The position numbers and the translations under genes are program-made. DNA of 7,475 nt from an uncultured Clostridia bacterium (GTDB taxonomy: Bacteria; Bacillota; Clostridia; TANB77; CAG-508): NCBI GenBank assembly GCA_934101145.1, contig CAKOPZ010000030.1:1-7475 (forward strand), given 5' to 3'. Shown piece after piece: positions 6,443 through 7,475 of the stretch; the first letter of the stretch is position 1, and each line of letters opens with the position of its first letter. The notes beneath the pieces were generated by a model. The model saw nothing but the letters and a program-made list of their open reading frames with translations, did no database searches and was not told the origin of the DNA.

Positions 6443-6796
6443 CTAGATAGCTTGATCTCCCTTTTCCATGACCTGCCAATTTCCGCAACGGGTTTTGACC
6501 AAATACTTCCATTTGTACAACTCCATATTGGAAATAAGCGTTTTTTCCTGAGGAAACTTTTTCTTTATTGCATCCAACGTATACGCCGTCCCAAAATAGG
6601 TCATGCAAGAAATATTTTTCTTTTCTCCAGTTGACATTTTACCATCAGTTATTACTTCAGTACTATCAAAAAATCGATAGCCAAAAGCATCATTTGGTAT
6701 ATCCACCAGTTCCGGATTCCGCTCCTCAATCTCTTTTACTTCACTTTTATTAAAGAGAGAGCTTGGATAAAATATTTCAACATAATGCTTCAACAT
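6443..6796 (-). CDS. Small hypothetical protein, richer in GC than its neighbours
   Basis: This is a 117-residue soluble protein of unknown function. No signal peptide, membrane helix or known catalytic motif is visible. Segments such as DIPNDAFGYRFFDSTEV, YFGTAYTLDAIKKKFP and LISNMELYKWKYLVKTRCG look like a structured, conserved fold. I have the impression of similar short proteins in clostridial accessory DNA but cannot name a family. A strong AGGAGGGG lies six bases before the ATG, and a full promoter and a terminator show it is a single-gene transcription unit. Its base composition is clearly less AT-rich than the sortase or Fic genes, suggesting recent transfer. It converges on the sortase gene. 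Confidence 0.8.
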   Translation of the reverse strand: MLKHYVEIFYPSSLFNKSEVKEIEERNPELVDIPNDAFGYRFFDSTEVITDGKMSTGEKKNISCMTYFGTAYTLDAIKKKFPQEKTLISNMELYKWKYLVKTRCGNWQVMEKGDQAI

Positions 6797-6851
6797 AGTG
6801 TCCCCTCCTAATCTTTTTCATCACTGAAATAACAGTAATGATTAATAACAA

Positions 6852-6923
6852 TGTACAATTATTGTATTTCGCTGTACAAACGAATAATAACTGTATTATA
6901 CCACAACCATAAAAAATATTCAA
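6852..6923 (-). promoter_or_regulatory. Promoter and dyad-rich leader of the 117-residue protein gene
   Basis: On the minus strand TTGAAT (6918-6923) and TATAAT (6895-6900) are 17 bp apart; transcription would start near 6888, leaving a leader of about 90 nt. The leader contains the perfect palindrome TACAATTATTGTA (6854-6866) and two copies of TGTACA (6852-6857 and 6873-6878), which can pair in the RNA. A repressor site or a leader hairpin is plausible. The promoter is strong by sequence; the control element is inferred. Confidence 0.6.
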
Positions 6924-6942
6924 ATATTGCAAAATTTTTTTC

Positions 6943-6962
6943 ACTGCATTACTACTGCATTA
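6943..6962. repeat. Two direct copies of ACTGCATTA, 11 bp apart
   Basis: ACTGCATTA occurs at 6943-6951 and 6954-6962, one helical turn apart. The pair lies about 20 bp upstream of the -35 box of the minus-strand promoter at 6895-6923. It could be an activator site or chance. Apart from this and the flanking promoters, 6924-6998 holds only AT-rich sequence. Confidence 0.35.
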
Positions 6963-7022
6963 TTTTTATAAAAATCAAGAAATTTTATAAAAAAAGTCTT
7001 GCGAAAATTTGTTTCTTTTATA

Positions 7023-7051
7023 TTGATTTATTTTAAATTCTATGTTATACT
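7023..7051 (+). promoter_or_regulatory. Promoter of the small membrane peptide transcript (RNA I)
   Basis: TTGATT (7023-7028) and TATACT (7046-7051) are exactly 17 bp apart, with TGT before the -10 box as an extended -10 element. Transcription would start at about 7057-7059, where the repeat ATAGGAAATGA begins. TTGCGAAAATTT lies upstream at 6999-7010 and recurs in inverted form outside the facing promoter. Confidence 0.75.
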
Positions 7052-7058
7052 AGCTGAC

Positions 7059-7126
7059 ATAGGAAATGATGATAAGCAGATGTGGTTTTGCCACCAATTA
7101 TACGAAATATCGTAAGAGAGGTGGTG
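7059..7126 (+). promoter_or_regulatory. Structured 5' leader that can hide the ribosome binding site
   Basis: The leader can fold in two exclusive ways. GTGG (7082-7085) can pair with CCAC (7091-7094) around a TTTTG loop. Alternatively TTGCCACC (7088-7095) can pair with GGTGGTGA (7120-7127), which covers the ribosome binding site and touches the first start codon. A small hairpin TACGA-AATA-TCGTA (7101-7114) sits inside the longer stem. Masking of the ribosome binding site by leader pairing is common in type I toxin mRNAs. The pairings are read by eye and no energies were computed. Confidence 0.45.
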
Positions 7127-7246
7127 ATGTTTATGGTTAAAGTGATACTATTTTTTATAATATCATTTATGTTATCTTTAACATTAAACGTTGCCTTGAC
7201 AGCAGTTCTGTATAAGAACTGGGTTGATAAGCAACTACATAAATAA
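7127..7246 (+). CDS. Small single-helix membrane peptide, candidate type I toxin
   Basis: The ORF encodes 39 residues from ATG at 7127, or 37 from ATG at 7133. The shorter form begins MVKVILFFIISFMLSLTLNV and ends ALTAVLYKNWVDKQLHK. Residues 4-27 of the 37-residue form make one continuous hydrophobic helix, followed by a short polar, mostly basic tail with a Trp. Size and layout match Fst, TxpA and similar pore-forming type I toxins, but the sequence is not one I recognise. GAGAGGTGG serves as ribosome binding site: about five bases from the first ATG and a more usual nine from the second. The gene has a strong promoter, a structured leader, a bidirectional terminator and a facing antisense promoter. 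Its base use is ordinary for the window. Alternatives are a holin-like or stress peptide. Confidence 0.6.
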   Translation: MFMVKVILFFIISFMLSLTLNVALTAVLYKNWVDKQLHK

Positions 7247-7338
7247 AAAAAGCTCACATCTGTAACTTTGGCGAGTTAGGTGTGAGTTTTTACAACTAAT
7301 TTCGGCAAAACCACGTTTGTGGATTTGTCATTTCCTAT
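7243..7338 (-). ncRNA. Convergent small RNA (RNA II), candidate antitoxin
   Basis: A minus-strand promoter faces the peptide gene, and no protein frame with a ribosome binding site follows it. The predicted RNA is about 95 nt. It starts with ATAGGAAATGA (7338 to 7328), forms a hairpin CCAC-AAAC-GTGG (7322 to 7311), carries GTGGTTTTGCC (7314 to 7304) and ends at the shared terminator. Its last roughly 50 nt are perfectly complementary to the 3' end of the peptide mRNA. In known type I systems such an RNA blocks translation or triggers decay of the toxin mRNA. Its 5' part repeats the 5' part of the peptide mRNA. The RNA is inferred from promoter and terminator only. Confidence 0.55.
7251..7291. 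terminator. Shared bidirectional terminator of the convergent transcripts
   Basis: CTCACATC (7253-7260) pairs with GGTGTGAG (7279-7286). After a 2-nt bulge, TAACT (7263-7267) pairs with AGTTA (7274-7278) around the loop TTGGCG. A T5 run follows on the plus strand. On the minus strand the stem is followed by GC and a T7 run. Both the peptide mRNA and the antisense RNA should end here, five bases or so past the peptide stop codon on the plus side. Confidence 0.85.
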
Positions 7339-7342
7339 ATTT

Positions 7343-7371
7343 ATTATACACAGATATTTAAGAAAAGTCAA
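7343..7371 (-). promoter_or_regulatory. Promoter of the convergent small RNA (RNA II)
   Basis: On the minus strand TTGACT (7366-7371) and a perfect TATAAT (7343-7348) are exactly 17 bp apart. Transcription would start at about 7336-7338, the first bases of ATAGGAAATGA. The -35 half resembles the facing promoter (TTGAxTTxTxTTAAAT in both). By consensus it is the stronger -10 of the two, as expected for an antitoxin RNA. Confidence 0.75.
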
Positions 7372-7385
7372 ATAAAATTTCGCAA

Positions 7386-7475
7386 TTAAAATTATTTAGT
7401 ATGTGTCAAGTAAATGTAGGCAATTTTTTTATCTTTTTTTCTAATCCATACATATCAATTATTTTAACACTTTAT
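7386..7475. other. AT-rich intergenic sequence with no supported feature
   Basis: No ribosome binding site with an open frame, hairpin or repeat can be supported here. Long T-runs occur at about 7423-7440. The segment probably belongs to the spacer before the next locus outside the window. Confidence 0.5.

Larger units (their letters stand above)
7059..7338. repeat. Two-block inverted repeat around the peptide gene
   Basis: ATAGGAAATGA (7059-7069) is repeated inverted as TCATTTCCTAT (7328-7338), and GTGGTTTTGCC (7082-7092) as GGCAAAACCAC (7304-7314). Both 11-bp blocks are perfect. They are 12 and 13 nt apart on the two sides, so the order and spacing of each leader are kept. The blocks coincide with the 5' ends of the two convergent transcripts. 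No target-site duplication flanks the outer ends. Confidence 0.85.

Noticed and set aside
6285..6608. A 107-codon frame on the minus strand overlapping the hypothetical gene and the sortase end
   Set aside because: It crosses two terminators and overlaps the better-supported 6443-6796 gene, which has a promoter and a strong ribosome binding site.
6943..6962. A CRISPR or iteron array
   Set aside because: There are only two 9-bp copies with a 2-bp gap; no longer array, replication gene or cas gene is present.
7045..7257. A 70-codon frame on the minus strand opposite the small peptide gene
   Set aside because: It has no ribosome binding site, runs through the terminator hairpin and ends in the plus-strand promoter. 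Its Ile/Thr-rich content mirrors the hydrophobic codons of the real peptide gene.
7059..7338. A small non-autonomous transposable element bounded by the ATAGGAAATGA repeats
   Set aside because: There is no flanking target duplication, the similarity continues outward through both promoters, and the repeats fall at predicted transcript starts. A promoter-leader duplication explains more.

Overview
The window is very AT-rich. It has strong AGGAGG-type ribosome binding sites and consensus sigma-A promoters, and it carries a class B sortase, a TspO protein and a low-GC Fic protein. This points to a low-GC Firmicute, most likely a member of the Clostridia; I cannot name the species.

Left part (1-2470, all genes on the minus strand). 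The edge holds a fragment that looks like a transposase-type helix-turn-helix protein. It abuts a decayed sugar-nucleotide epimerase/dehydratase gene with an internal stop, a one-base frameshift and a missing 3' end. Upstream of that lie an intact classical short-chain dehydrogenase (573-1340) with its own promoter, and a TspO/MBR membrane protein (1489-1950) followed by a clear terminator. Beyond tspO is a perfect 11-bp dyad, then the C-terminal stub of a serine recombinase.

Middle part (2470-5640, minus strand). A class II (self-inhibited) Fic AMP-transferase sits between tandem hairpins and about 450 bp of eroded coding sequence. A complete 23S rRNA uracil-5 methyltransferase of the RlmD/RlmCD type follows, with a near-perfect promoter. 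Recombinase stub, Fic gene and broken ORFs between housekeeping genes look like the residue of an old mobile insertion.

Right part (5640-7475). A class B sortase on the plus strand lacks a membrane anchor and has Lys where the catalytic Arg is expected. It ends in a strong hairpin terminator. A small conserved-looking hypothetical protein, visibly richer in GC, faces it on the minus strand with its own promoter and dyad-rich leader.

The most interesting part is about 7000-7385. Two facing promoters, each TTGA[T/C]T-N17-TATA[C/A]T, drive convergent transcripts that both begin with ATAGGAAATGA and then carry GTGGTTTTGCC. The plus transcript encodes a 37-39 residue peptide with one membrane helix and a short charged tail. 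Both transcripts end at one shared bidirectional terminator, so their 3' ends are complementary over about 50 nt. This is the layout of a type I toxin-antitoxin locus (Fst/par-like or TxpA/RatA-like), with a peptide I do not recognise and an unusual inverted duplication of the promoter-leader.
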